Positions 1-7,341 of a stretch of DNA of 10,172 nucleotides are shown here, piece after piece (the first letter of the stretch is position 1; each line of letters opens with the position of its first letter). Location: assembly GCA_964398035.1 (NCBI GenBank), contig CAYNLI010000103.1:1-10172 (forward strand). The letters run 5' to 3'. The translations under genes and the position numbers were made by a program. The notes under the pieces were generated by a model. That model was not told the origin of the DNA. It did no database searches and worked only from the letters and a program-made list of their open reading frames with translations. Source of the stretch: Saonia sp964398035 (lineage in GTDB: Bacteria; Bacteroidota; Bacteroidia; Flavobacteriales; Flavobacteriaceae).

Positions 1-783
1 AATAAGATAAGCAAAGACAATACCATAGTCGAAAGAATAAAGTTAGATGAAAACCAACATATTACTGATTTAAAAATTATACAGAAAGAGAACCAACTTA
101 ATCTATATAGTTTCTATTCAGAAAAAATAGCTGGAAGAATAACAGGGGTAAATAAATTTATAGTAGACAAACAGGATATTTCTATAATAGAATCTAAAAA
201 AAGTAAATTGCCTATAGAAGTATTTAGTGATTTGTACGAAAAAGAAAAAGCAGAAAAAAAGAAAGAAAAAGAACTTAGAAGTTATTACCTAGATTACGTT
301 TTAGAAGATGACAAAGGAAACACCATACTAATGGCAGAGCAATTCTATATCACTGAACACTACGTAAATAATGGTGTGAATGGCGGTTATTGGGTAACAA
401 CTTCCCACTATGATGACATTTTAATTGTTAAATTAAACAATGAAGGTGAAATAACTTGGGGAAGAAGTATTTTAAAACGAGCTACAAGACCATCTTATAA
501 TGGCTTTCTTTTAGATAAAAAATTACATGTATTATTAAATACAGGTAAAAAATTAAAAATTAAAGAAGATGGCAGGGTTAAAGCCTCTAAACGCTTTTTA
601 GAATCAACAGCATTATACAACTATATATATGAAGAGAATGGAGATGTAAGTCAGGAGAAGATTAGAGAAAATGCAGGGAAAACAACATTTGTGCCTTTTT
701 TAGGCAATTATCATAATAGAAAATTCATTATGTTCAATAAATCTAGAGATGAAAAAAAAGTAATGATTTTAACTGCTAAATAA
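1..783 (+). CDS. Unrecognised protein, 3' part only (5' end outside window)
   Basis: The reading frame is open from the first base to the TAA at 781-783, giving at least 260 residues, so the true start lies upstream. There is no ATG start in the early part of the frame; a TTG at 208 is in frame but the coding continues before it, so I do not take it as the start. The visible part is lysine- and glutamate-rich, with a charged KEKAEKKKEKE stretch near residue 80. It then reads as alternating strands with phrases such as DDILIVKLNNEGEITWGRS and ENGDVSQEKI, which resemble repeat-type beta-rich proteins of flavobacteria in which a 'value, then asparagine/glycine turn, then tryptophan' pattern recurs. 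No catalytic motif or membrane segment is visible. Function unknown; a beta-propeller-like secreted or surface protein is possible but is inference only. Confidence 0.7.
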   Translation, partial: NKISKDNTIVERIKLDENQHITDLKIIQKENQLNLYSFYSEKIAGRITGVNKFIVDKQDISIIESKKSKLPIEVFSDLYEKEKAEKKKEKELRSYYLDYVLEDDKGNTILMAEQFYITEHYVNNGVNGGYWVTTSHYDDILIVKLNNEGEITWGRSILKRATRPSYNGFLLDKKLHVLLNTGKKLKIKEDGRVKASKRFLESTALYNYIYEENGDVSQEKIRENAGKTTFVPFLGNYHNRKFIMFNKSRDEKKVMILTAK

Positions 784-803
784 TTTTATTAGAGAATTAC
801 TCT

Positions 804-834
804 TTGTTCCTAGATTTAAAGTACCCTAATTTAG
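804..834 (+). promoter_or_regulatory. Possible Bacteroidota-type promoter upstream of the VOC gene
   Basis: TTG at 804-806 is followed after 20 bases by TAATTTAG at 827-834, one mismatch from the Bacteroidota -7 consensus TAnnTTTG. It lies about 115 bases upstream of the VOC start region and just after the preceding stop codon. In DNA this AT-rich such matches arise by chance, so confidence is low. Confidence 0.22.
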
Positions 835-861
835 TTTAAGCCTTAAATGAGAAACAACCAA

Positions 862-933
862 GGAATTAAGAAATGTTATATTAAATAAAAAAATACACCT
901 TAAAAAAACGGGATTAAAAATGTTATATTTAAA
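862..933 (+). repeat. Imperfect direct repeat in the VOC leader
   Basis: Two similar stretches of about 24 bases occur at 862-885 and 911-933. Both contain exact ATGTTATATT preceded by a GG(A)ATTAA-like block and followed by AAA, with one-base indels between copies. Each copy includes an ATG (873 and 920): the first opens a three-codon frame, the second a short frame ending at 968-970. It may be a small duplication in the leader; the low complexity makes this only moderately convincing. Confidence 0.4.
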
Positions 934-949
934 CCACAACCACTTAAAA

Positions 950-1323
950 ATGAAAAGTCAAAAATTATAGGGTTAAGAACAACAATATACAAAGTCCACA
1001 ATCTTGAAGAAGCAATAGGGTGGTATACCAAAGTTTTTGGTGTACCACCCTATTTTAATGAACCTTTTTATGCAGGCTTTAATATAAACGGGTATGAGCT
1101 TGGGTTACAGCCAGAAAGCCCAAATCCATTAGAAAAATCTGAAAACGTGCTTAGTTATTGGGGAGTTGAGGACATTAAAAAAATGTACCAACATTTAATA
1201 ACCCTTGGGGCAACAGCGCATGAAAAACCTACCAATGTAGGTGGTAATATAATGGTAGCTACTGTAAAAGATCCTTGGAACAATATTTTAGGGATTATTT
1301 ACAATCCAGAATTTAAAATTTAG
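950..1323 (+). pseudogene. VOC family protein (glyoxalase/bleomycin-resistance fold), start out of frame
   Basis: The frame ending at TAG 1321-1323 is open from 904 and reads as a compact single VOC domain of about 120 residues. It contains IIGLRTTIYKV, the helix NLEEAIGWYTKVFG, then FNEPFYAGFNINGYELGLQPE, and near the end VATVKDPWNNILGIIYNPEF. The first in-frame ATG is at 1186, in the middle of the domain. The natural start is ATG 950, which reads MKSQK and then hits TAG at 968-970 in another frame. One extra A in the five-A run at 960-964 would give MKSQKIIGLRTT and restore the whole protein. So it is either a very recent frameshift, a sequencing error, or a gene using a rare start such as ATT. 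The usual metal ligands of glyoxalase I are not all present (no histidine in strand 1 and no glutamate in the last strand), so a non-glyoxalase role is likely. The fold assignment is strong; the pseudogene status is uncertain. Confidence 0.65.
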
Positions 1324-1367
1324 AGAAATAATGCTACTTTAGATTAATTTTTAGAACACTGAATTAT

Positions 1368-2684
1368 ATGAAAAGCATTTATACGGTAATTTTTCTTTTT
1401 TTAGCATTCTCAACACAGGCCCAACACATTATTTCTGGAAAATTTAGTCCAGCAAGAGACTACAAATGGGTAGTTGCATACCAACTGAAATCTGGAAATC
1501 AAGAATATGTTGCAGATACTGCCATAAGAAATGGTGTGTTTAAACTTAATATAAAGGAGGATGCTCCTACTGGCACATATCGTATGGTCTATGGTGTGCC
1601 ACAAGATGAATTATATTTTGATGTTATTTACAACGGAAAAGAGGATGTTCAGTTAACTTTTGATAAAACTCAAGGGGTTTCTTTTATTGCTTCAGAAGAA
1701 AATACGCTTTTCACCAATTACTTTAAGGAAGTGAATACATGTGAGCAAGAAATCATTTCATTTTTTAGTTCTAAAAAAACAGATAAATCAGAATTGGAAC
1801 AATTGGTACAAAGTCTTCAACAAATTCAATTGACCTATGAAGCAAAATCTATTGATTTGATCTGTCATAATTATATTGTGGCAAATAGCCCTTATATACC
1901 TACCCTATCAGAATCGGCCCAAGAGTATGTGGGCAAAAAAAAGAAATCTTATTTTAAAAAAATAGATTTTAAAAATATCGTTTTGCAAAATTCAGATTTC
2001 TTAATGGACAAAACCATTAATTATGTACTGACCGCAATGCCTTTGCAACAACTATCTGATAACGAGTTAGAAATGGAAAGGCAAAAAAATATTGCTAAAA
2101 TAAATAGTCTTCTACAAAATGTAGATGCTACATATGCTACCCATTTGTTTTATGCCCTATGGAATAAATTAACAGATGAAGGCTTAAATGAAACTTCAGA
2201 TTTTGTATACAATAGCTATTTAGAAAAACTGGCCATAAAAACCAAGAACCAAAAAATTATTGATGACATCAAAATCAGTACCCGATTACGGTTAGGAGCC
2301 GTTGCACCAGAAATCACATGGAAAGATGGTGATACCTCCAAAAAATTAAGTGAATTGAAAGCTGCTGAACATTACGTTTTGGTTTTTTGGAGCAGTGGTT
2401 GTCCACATTGCCTTAAAGAAGTACCTCAATTACAAAAAGGACTTGCAGAAAATACCTCAACAATAGTTCTTGCCATTGGTCTTGAAGACAATGATACCAA
2501 ATGGAAAAAAGAGATTACAAAATTAAAGGATTTTCAACATGCATTGGCTTTAGGGAAATGGGAAAACAAATATGTGGGTATCTATGGTATTCACCAAACT
2601 CCAACTTATTTTATATTGGACAAGGATAAAAAAATAGTTGATAAACCCGCAGATTACAAAGAAGTCCTTGCTTTTTTAAAATAA
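1368..2684 (+). CDS. Secreted thioredoxin-like (TlpA/ResA-type) protein with DUF4369-like N-terminal domain
   Basis: Predicted thiol-disulfide oxidoreductase of the cell envelope. Residues 1-19 form a Sec signal peptide (MKSIY, a hydrophobic FLFLAF core, then TQAQ before the cut). Residues about 20-110 are beta-rich and resemble the DUF4369 domain that precedes thioredoxin domains in Bacteroidota (SGKF, GVFKLNI, GTYRMVYG). Residues about 115-305 are helical and charged, with no recognised domain. From about 310 comes a TlpA/AhpC-like thioredoxin fold: GAVAPEITWKDGD, then WSSGCPHCLKEVPQL with the redox pair C345 and C348, and the cis-proline loop QTPTYF with P412. All catalytic elements are present, so it is probably active. 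The CPHC dipeptide resembles that of DsbA more than the CEPC of ResA. It stands alone on this strand and its stop is 5 bases from the stop of the convergent gene. Substrates are unknown. Confidence 0.88.
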   Translation: MKSIYTVIFLFLAFSTQAQHIISGKFSPARDYKWVVAYQLKSGNQEYVADTAIRNGVFKLNIKEDAPTGTYRMVYGVPQDELYFDVIYNGKEDVQLTFDKTQGVSFIASEENTLFTNYFKEVNTCEQEIISFFSSKKTDKSELEQLVQSLQQIQLTYEAKSIDLICHNYIVANSPYIPTLSESAQEYVGKKKKSYFKKIDFKNIVLQNSDFLMDKTINYVLTAMPLQQLSDNELEMERQKNIAKINSLLQNVDATYATHLFYALWNKLTDEGLNETSDFVYNSYLEKLAIKTKNQKIIDDIKISTRLRLGAVAPEITWKDGDTSKKLSELKAAEHYVLVFWSSGCPHCLKEVPQLQKGLAENTSTIVLAIGLEDNDTKWKKEITKLKDFQHALALGKWENKYVGIYGIHQTPTYFILDKDKKIVDKPADYKEVLAFLK

Positions 2685-2689
2685 AATAA

Positions 2690-3349
2690 TTACAGTAATT
2701 TTAAATCCTTAATAGTCTTAAAGGCCACATCTACTTGACTATCATCCACTAAAATAGTAAACTCATTAGTGGTAGAAATAACTTCGTATAATACAATACC
2801 TTCCCAAGCCAAACGCTGAAAGATAAAGTAATAAATACCTGGCACAGAAACATTTTCTGCTGGTAGTTTAACCGTAATAGATGAAAGGTTTCTTGCCTTT
2901 TGCGTACATTTTTCTGCACTGAAAAGCTCTTCAACTGTCTCATCCAAACTGTTGCTTATCACAATGTTTATTTCGTTGACACCTCTAGAAGAGGTGTAAA
3001 ATACATCTTGATTGGTATTGACCGCTTCTAAAAGTTTGGCCTGTTGAATCAAAATTGTATCAGACGCTAAAAATGTATAATCTGTTAAGGATGACCTTAC
3101 TGTTATTTCACCGATATTTTTTAAAACTTTGATAATCTTATGAGTGGCTCTAAACTCCAAATCATCCGAAAGACGTTTTAACGCCATAACAATAGCGCCA
3201 TTTCTGATATCCTTTCCCAATTCATCCTCAATCTCTGGTTTTACAATTCTAGAAAGTGATGTTAAATTTATAATTCCTTGTGCAAGAGCGCTTTGCAAAA
3301 AAGGTTTTTTCTTAATGTATTGTTCTACTACAGAGGATATCGTCTTCAT
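2690..3349 (-). CDS. ACT-domain protein, often annotated as aspartate kinase but lacking the kinase domain
   Basis: This 219-residue protein resembles a flavobacterial family usually labelled aspartate kinase, but it is far too short for one (about 400-450 residues) and no amino-acid-kinase motif is visible. Residues 1-60 look like a small helical, possibly winged-helix unit (FLQSALAQGIINLTSLSR, GAIVMALKRL). Residues about 80-145 form one ACT-like beta-alpha unit. Residues about 156-218 form a clear ACT domain: ITVKLPAENVSVPGIYYFIF, LAWEGIVLYEVISTTNEFTILV, then the closing helix. That last part is what matches the C-terminal regulatory region of lysine-sensitive aspartokinases. A ligand-sensing or regulatory role is therefore more likely than catalysis; the ligand is unknown. 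The ATG at 3347-3349 has an A-rich AAAGAAAAGAAAA leader. It follows yraN on the same strand with a 51-base gap, so the two are probably co-transcribed. Confidence 0.8.
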   Translation of the reverse strand: MKTISSVVEQYIKKKPFLQSALAQGIINLTSLSRIVKPEIEDELGKDIRNGAIVMALKRLSDDLEFRATHKIIKVLKNIGEITVRSSLTDYTFLASDTILIQQAKLLEAVNTNQDVFYTSSRGVNEINIVISNSLDETVEELFSAEKCTQKARNLSSITVKLPAENVSVPGIYYFIFQRLAWEGIVLYEVISTTNEFTILVDDSQVDVAFKTIKDLKLL

Positions 3350-3400
3350 TTTCTTTTCTTTAAAGCAAAAATAACAAATTGTTACAAATAAAACAAATTT

Positions 3401-3760
3401 TTAAAAATGATAAAAAGCGTTTTCTAAATGTTTAATCTCAAATTGCGTTTTTGTTTTAAGAATGGTGATGATATCAAAACGGACTTCAACATCTAAATCG
3501 CTATCAATCACATAGTAATCAGTGGCCATAACCATGAGTTTAATTTTCTTTGGAGTAACAGTTTCAGCTATGTTTTCATGAAAAGTGGAACTTCTTGACT
3601 TTACCTCTACAATAGCTAAAACATCATCCTTTAGCGCAATAATATCTATCTCCGCTTTTAGGTACCTATAATTACGATATTTAATGGAATACCCTTTCTT
3701 TATCAAAAAATCAACAGCTATTTGCTCTCCTTTTTTACCAAATTCGTTATGTTTTCCCAT
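3401..3760 (-). CDS. yraN: YraN family protein (UPF0102), endonuclease-like fold
   Basis: A 119-residue protein, the normal length for the family. It shows the family signature: FGKKGEQIAVDFLIKKGY near the start, RNYRYLKAEIDIIA (E37, D39) and IVEVKSRSS (E52, K54). The acidic residues plus the EVK motif are those of PD-(D/E)xK nucleases, and the fold resembles Holliday-junction resolvases and restriction endonucleases. The biological role of YraN is not firmly established; involvement in DNA repair or recombination is the common inference. The ATG at 3758-3760 directly follows a TAG in another short frame and lacks a clear Shine-Dalgarno, as is normal here. It is first in the minus-strand unit with the ACT-domain gene and diverges from the DUF1800 gene. 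Confidence 0.92.
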   Translation of the reverse strand: MGKHNEFGKKGEQIAVDFLIKKGYSIKYRNYRYLKAEIDIIALKDDVLAIVEVKSRSSTFHENIAETVTPKKIKLMVMATDYYVIDSDLDVEVRFDIITILKTKTQFEIKHLENAFYHF

Positions 3761-3828
3761 CTATTTATTGCAAATTCTTAAGGTAATCATGTATTTGGTC
3801 GAAAATATAACCCCTTCATCGTCATAAT

Positions 3829-3836
3829 CAAACATA
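3829..3836 (-). promoter_or_regulatory. Candidate -7 element for yraN
   Basis: On the minus strand this reads TATGTTTG, an exact match to the Bacteroidota -7 consensus TAnnTTTG. It is about 68 bases upstream of the yraN ATG. No TTG is found at the expected -33 distance; the nearest is TTC 20 bases upstream. It is the best candidate promoter for the yraN/ACT unit. Confidence 0.4.
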
Positions 3837-3884
3837 ACATTGTAATTTTCACCGCAGAACATCGAAAATGTAACTATAAAAATA

Positions 3885-3902
3885 CTTAACTGAGTAGTTA
3901 AG
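3885..3902. repeat. Inverted repeat in the divergent yraN / DUF1800 intergenic region
   Basis: CTTAACT (3885-3891) and AGTTAAG (3896-3902) are perfect 7-base inverted arms around a GAGT loop. An A-run follows on the plus strand, and on the minus strand the hairpin is followed by TATTTTT. It sits between two diverging genes, so a terminator is not expected; a regulator binding site is more natural but unproven. Confidence 0.45.
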
Positions 3903-3984
3903 CGTTAAAAAAAAGTAATTTATCGATAACAAGGATTTAGTAGTTGCCCCAAAACTATGAGCCTACGTATTATTTAATGCCCAA

Positions 3985-5499
3985 ATGACTATGGAATATT
4001 TCATTAATTGTAATACTTCTACACTTGCGCCCTATGCTGTTCCTTTAGATGAACAAAGGGTCGCTCACTTGTATAGAAGATTAGGTTTTAGCGCAACAGT
4101 TGAAACCATTAACTTAGCAGTAGGACAAACTGCATCAACATTGGTAGACACCCTTGTTAATGAAGCGTTGAACATGACTCCAATACCAGCTCCTATATGG
4201 GCGGATTGGAACAATAGTGATTACCCAGCTGATGATGATCTGCGTAGTCAAATGGTAAACGCGCAAAGACAGGAGTGGACAATTGCCTATGGCAACTCCA
4301 TGCTCAACAATAACCTAAGAGATCGATTAAGTTTTTTCTGGAGCAATCATTTGGTTACAGAATTAAGAGTATATAATTGTAATTCTTTTTTATATCATTA
4401 TTTTAATTGTTTACAACGAAACTCCATTGGTAATTTTAAAACCTTTGTAAGTGAAATGGGTCTTACCAGTGCCATGCTTTATTATTTGGATGGCGTATAT
4501 AACAATGGTAATAACCCCAATGAGAATTACGGTAGGGAATTGTATGAGCTTTTCACTTTAGGTGAAGGGAATGCTTATACAGAACAAGATATTATAGAAA
4601 CGGCCAGAGCCTTAAGTGGTTATGTAGAAAGAGGTGAAGAAGGTTGCTCTCAAGTAACTTTTGACATTACAAGATATGATGCCGGTAGCAAAACTATTTT
4701 AGGTCAAACAGGAAACTGGGGCTATGATGATGTTATTGACATTCTCTTTAATGAACGCCCAAATGAAATAGCAGGTTTTATCTGTAAAAAATTATATGAA
4801 TTCTTTGTGCACCCAGACTCTGATGATGATGCCGGTAATGCACAAGCCATAATTTCTGGAATGGCCAGCACTTTTGTGTCCAACAATTTTGAAATTGCAC
4901 CTGTACTATCACAATTGTTTAAAAGTCAACACTTTTTTGATGATGAAGCAATTGGTGTAATTATTAAAAGTCCGTTTGATTACTATTTTAATTTTATCAA
5001 GGAAACCAATTTTGCTTATGATGATGATACGGTAGTAAATGTAATAGACGCATGTCCTCTTCTTGGTCAACGTTTATTTAACCCAGTAGATGTTGCGGGA
5101 TGGCAAAGAGATAGACAGTGGATTAATACCAATTTTATGATTGGTAGATGGTTGACCATTGAAGTACTTATTGCAAATTTCTATCAAAACAACCCAGAAC
5201 AGTTTAGAACATTGGCCATGGATGTTGTAGGTTCTGCCAATAGCAATACCAGTAACCCTAGAATAGTTGTTGAAGCAATAGTAAACAAATTTACCCCAAA
5301 AGGATTGTTGACAACGGCTGATTTTGATAATGCCCTTTCAGTATTTACTATAGAGGACGTTCCTGAAACTTATTATGGTCCAGATTATATTGCCGGAGGC
5401 TTATCTCTTTGGATGTTAACCGTAAGTATGGAAGTACCCTCGCAAGTATACTTGTTATTGCTACACCTATCTAGACAACCAGAGTTTCAACTAAAATAA
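3985..5499 (+). CDS. DUF1800 domain protein
   Basis: A full-length DUF1800 protein of 504 residues; the biochemical role of the family is unknown. Family landmarks appear in order: HLYRRLGF at 28-35, the aromatic DRLSFFWSNHLVT segment around W119 and H122, NYGRELYELFTLGEG at 181-195 followed by AYTEQDIIETARALSGY, and FNPVDVAGW ending at W373. There is no N-terminal hydrophobic segment or twin-arginine motif, although relatives are often considered extracytoplasmic. The start could be ATG 3985 or, two codons on, ATG 3991 (MEYFINCNTS), which I find equally likely. Acidic runs such as DSDDD and YDDD occur in the second half. It is first in an operon with the DUF1501 gene, 11 bases downstream; these two families are frequent neighbours and presumably act together. 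Confidence 0.93.
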   Translation: MTMEYFINCNTSTLAPYAVPLDEQRVAHLYRRLGFSATVETINLAVGQTASTLVDTLVNEALNMTPIPAPIWADWNNSDYPADDDLRSQMVNAQRQEWTIAYGNSMLNNNLRDRLSFFWSNHLVTELRVYNCNSFLYHYFNCLQRNSIGNFKTFVSEMGLTSAMLYYLDGVYNNGNNPNENYGRELYELFTLGEGNAYTEQDIIETARALSGYVERGEEGCSQVTFDITRYDAGSKTILGQTGNWGYDDVIDILFNERPNEIAGFICKKLYEFFVHPDSDDDAGNAQAIISGMASTFVSNNFEIAPVLSQLFKSQHFFDDEAIGVIIKSPFDYYFNFIKETNFAYDDDTVVNVIDACPLLGQRLFNPVDVAGWQRDRQWINTNFMIGRWLTIEVLIANFYQNNPEQFRTLAMDVVGSANSNTSNPRIVVEAIVNKFTPKGLLTTADFDNALSVFTIEDVPETYYGPDYIAGGLSLWMLTVSMEVPSQVYLLLLHLSRQPEFQLK

Positions 5500-5510
5500 A
5501 ACCTACTACT

Positions 5511-7223
5511 ATGTGCGATACCCATAACAATCATCCTCATAAAGCCATTGACAACGAAGGCCATAACGAAGAACATATAAACTGGAGCAGACGTTCCTTT
5601 ATACAAGCGCTAGGAATAGCTGGATCTGGCTCCATGATGTTGGGCAGTAATTTACTTAGTGCATCTGCACCATCTCCGTTGACAGCAGCAATTGCCGCAG
5701 CGGAAACTGACAATATTCTAATATTGATACGATTATCTGGTGGTAATGACGGTCTTAGTACCGTTATTCCATTGGAACAATATGATGCATACGCCAATGC
5801 AAGACCAAACATCTATATTCCTGAAAGTAAGGTTTTAAAGCTTTCAAATGAATTTGGTATTCCTTCTTATATGAACGCTCTTGAGCCCATGTGGGGCGAT
5901 GGGCAGTTTAAAGCTGTACACGGTGTAGGTTATGAAGGGCAAAGCCTTTCCCATTTTACGGGGTCAGATATCTTTGCCAATACAGATTTAACCTCAAATG
6001 GTTTTAGTGGTCTAAACACTGGTTGGATGGGCAGACATTTTGAAAACATATACCCAGATTATTTAATAAATCCACCAGAAGCTCCTGCAGCCATACAGAT
6101 AGGACAATATGGTAGTCTTGTTTTTCAAGGTGACGAAACCAATTATGCATTTGTAACATCCAATATAGATCAGTTGGAGGAAATTGCTGAAACGGGAGTC
6201 CAGTATCCTTTAGACCAAAACTTATTTAACGATTGTATGTATGGCGATCAATTACGCTTTTTAAGAGGTGTTGCCAATACTACCTATGAATATTCTGGTC
6301 TTATACATGAAGCTTACGAGCGTGGCACAGATTTACAATGTGGTATCGAATATCAAGACAACTCATTTGCCAGGCAATTATCTCTTTTAGCTAAATTAAT
6401 AAAAGGCAATTTGGGCACTAAAGTATATATGATTTCTATGGGAGGTTTTGACACTCATGGTAATCAGCCACAAGCACACGAAAGGCTAATGACCAATCTT
6501 TCGGTTGCAATCAAGGATTTCTATGAAGATCTGGCCTGTACCCAACAAGATGAAAAAGTATTGAGCATGACCTTTTCAGAATTTGGAAGAAGAATTTTTG
6601 AAAATGGTTCCAATGGTACGGATCACGGTAAGGCCGCTCCTACATTGTTCTTTGGTTCTGGCTTAAATGGAAGTGCCTTTGTTGGTGAACATCCATCATT
6701 GGACAGTCCCAACGGAAGAGGAAACTTGGAATACACCATGGACTTTAGAGACCTTTATGCCACAGTATTGGCAGAATGGTTATGTGTGGACATTCCTTTA
6801 GTGGAACAACATTTATTGGACCACCCTTATGCCCCAGTTGATTTAGGGTTTAATTGTAGCGGTGTAGATTTTCCAGATATTGTTTATAGTGATGGTGAAC
6901 CCATTTTACCAGAGACACCTCCTAGCCCAACAGGTGAAGATGCAAGCCCAGAATTATTGAATGCCATTGTCCACAGGCCTTTTTATCCTACGGAGAGCAC
7001 TCCACATATTTATTTGGAAATGCCTTTTACTGGCCTTGTAGATATTCAGTTGTACAATATTATGGGACAAAATCTAGGGACCATATTCAATGAAATAGTG
7101 TTGGAAGGTTCTACTGAAATAGATATTAGGGGTCGTATATCCGCACATTTGGCAACAGGAAAATATATTTACAGAATACAGGTGCAAGACCAAAAAATGA
7201 GTAAATCTATAATGATTACATAA
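5511..7223 (+). CDS. DUF1501 domain protein with twin-arginine signal and T9SS-type C-terminal domain
   Basis: A 570-residue DUF1501 protein, a family related in fold to alkaline phosphatases and sulfatases but of unknown reaction. An unusually long polar n-region rich in histidine and asparagine (1-25) leads to the twin-arginine motif SRRSFIQ (R27, R28), a weakly hydrophobic stretch, and a likely cut after ASA (about 53) or AAA (about 64). Family motifs follow: RLSGGNDGL at 74-82, HGVGYEGQSLSHFTGSDIF, MGGFDTHG at 310-317, SEFGRR at 356-361 and TDHGKAAP at 370-377, which hold the conserved Asp and His residues. Residues about 488-570 form a T9SS type A-like sorting domain: an FYPTES opening, VDIQLYNIMGQNLG, and a final GKYIYRIQVQDQKMSKSIMIT-like strand pair. 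So the protein is probably exported by Tat and then passed across the outer membrane. It is second in the operon with DUF1800 and is followed by a strong terminator. Confidence 0.92.
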   Translation: MCDTHNNHPHKAIDNEGHNEEHINWSRRSFIQALGIAGSGSMMLGSNLLSASAPSPLTAAIAAAETDNILILIRLSGGNDGLSTVIPLEQYDAYANARPNIYIPESKVLKLSNEFGIPSYMNALEPMWGDGQFKAVHGVGYEGQSLSHFTGSDIFANTDLTSNGFSGLNTGWMGRHFENIYPDYLINPPEAPAAIQIGQYGSLVFQGDETNYAFVTSNIDQLEEIAETGVQYPLDQNLFNDCMYGDQLRFLRGVANTTYEYSGLIHEAYERGTDLQCGIEYQDNSFARQLSLLAKLIKGNLGTKVYMISMGGFDTHGNQPQAHERLMTNLSVAIKDFYEDLACTQQDEKVLSMTFSEFGRRIFENGSNGTDHGKAAPTLFFGSGLNGSAFVGEHPSLDSPNGRGNLEYTMDFRDLYATVLAEWLCVDIPLVEQHLLDHPYAPVDLGFNCSGVDFPDIVYSDGEPILPETPPSPTGEDASPELLNAIVHRPFYPTESTPHIYLEMPFTGLVDIQLYNIMGQNLGTIFNEIVLEGSTEIDIRGRISAHLATGKYIYRIQVQDQKMSKSIMIT

Positions 7224-7241
7224 ACCTTACCTAATTATGCG

Positions 7242-7282
7242 AGAAAAGCCTTTGAAATAAATTTCAAAGGCTTTTCTTTTTT
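7242..7282 (+). terminator. Rho-independent terminator of the DUF1800-DUF1501 operon
   Basis: Perfect inverted arms of 17 bases (7242-7258 and 7261-7277, core AAAAGCCTTTGAAAT) around a very short AA centre are followed by a run of six T to 7282. It begins 18 bases after the DUF1501 stop. There is no T-run on the opposite strand, so it acts on plus-strand transcripts and isolates metG from the operon upstream. Confidence 0.93.
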
Positions 7283-7314
7283 ACACTTGTTAGCTACTCC
7301 CCCATAAAAATCTT

Positions 7315-7322
7315 TATTTTTG
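7315..7322 (+). promoter_or_regulatory. metG: Candidate -7 element for metG
   Basis: TATTTTTG matches the Bacteroidota consensus TAnnTTTG exactly, lies after the terminator and 19 bases before the metG ATG. The only nearby TTG (7287-7289) is 25 bases upstream, longer than the usual spacer, so the -33 element is weak. Transcription would start about 10-15 bases before the ATG. Confidence 0.42.
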
Positions 7323-7341
7323 TTCCCAAATCTATATTTTG

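Noticed and set aside
781..799. TAATT...AATTA inverted repeat after the first gene, considered as a terminator
   Set aside because: Arms of 5 A/T bases without G-C pairs or a T-run are expected by chance here.
2688..2700. Small palindrome AATTAC-A-GTAATT between the convergent stops, considered as a shared terminator
   Set aside because: The arms are only 6 bases, AT-rich, with a one-base centre, and no clear T-run follows on either strand; it overlaps the end of the ACT-domain gene.
3144..3374. 76-codon plus-strand open frame across the start of the ACT-domain gene
   Set aside because: It lies opposite a supported gene, has no plausible leader and reads as composition noise.
3985..7223. 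Considered whether the DUF1800-DUF1501 pair with neighbours is a defence or toxin system
   Set aside because: The families are widespread outside defence loci, the neighbours are housekeeping genes, and there are no nuclease, NTPase or toxin-antitoxin features beside them.
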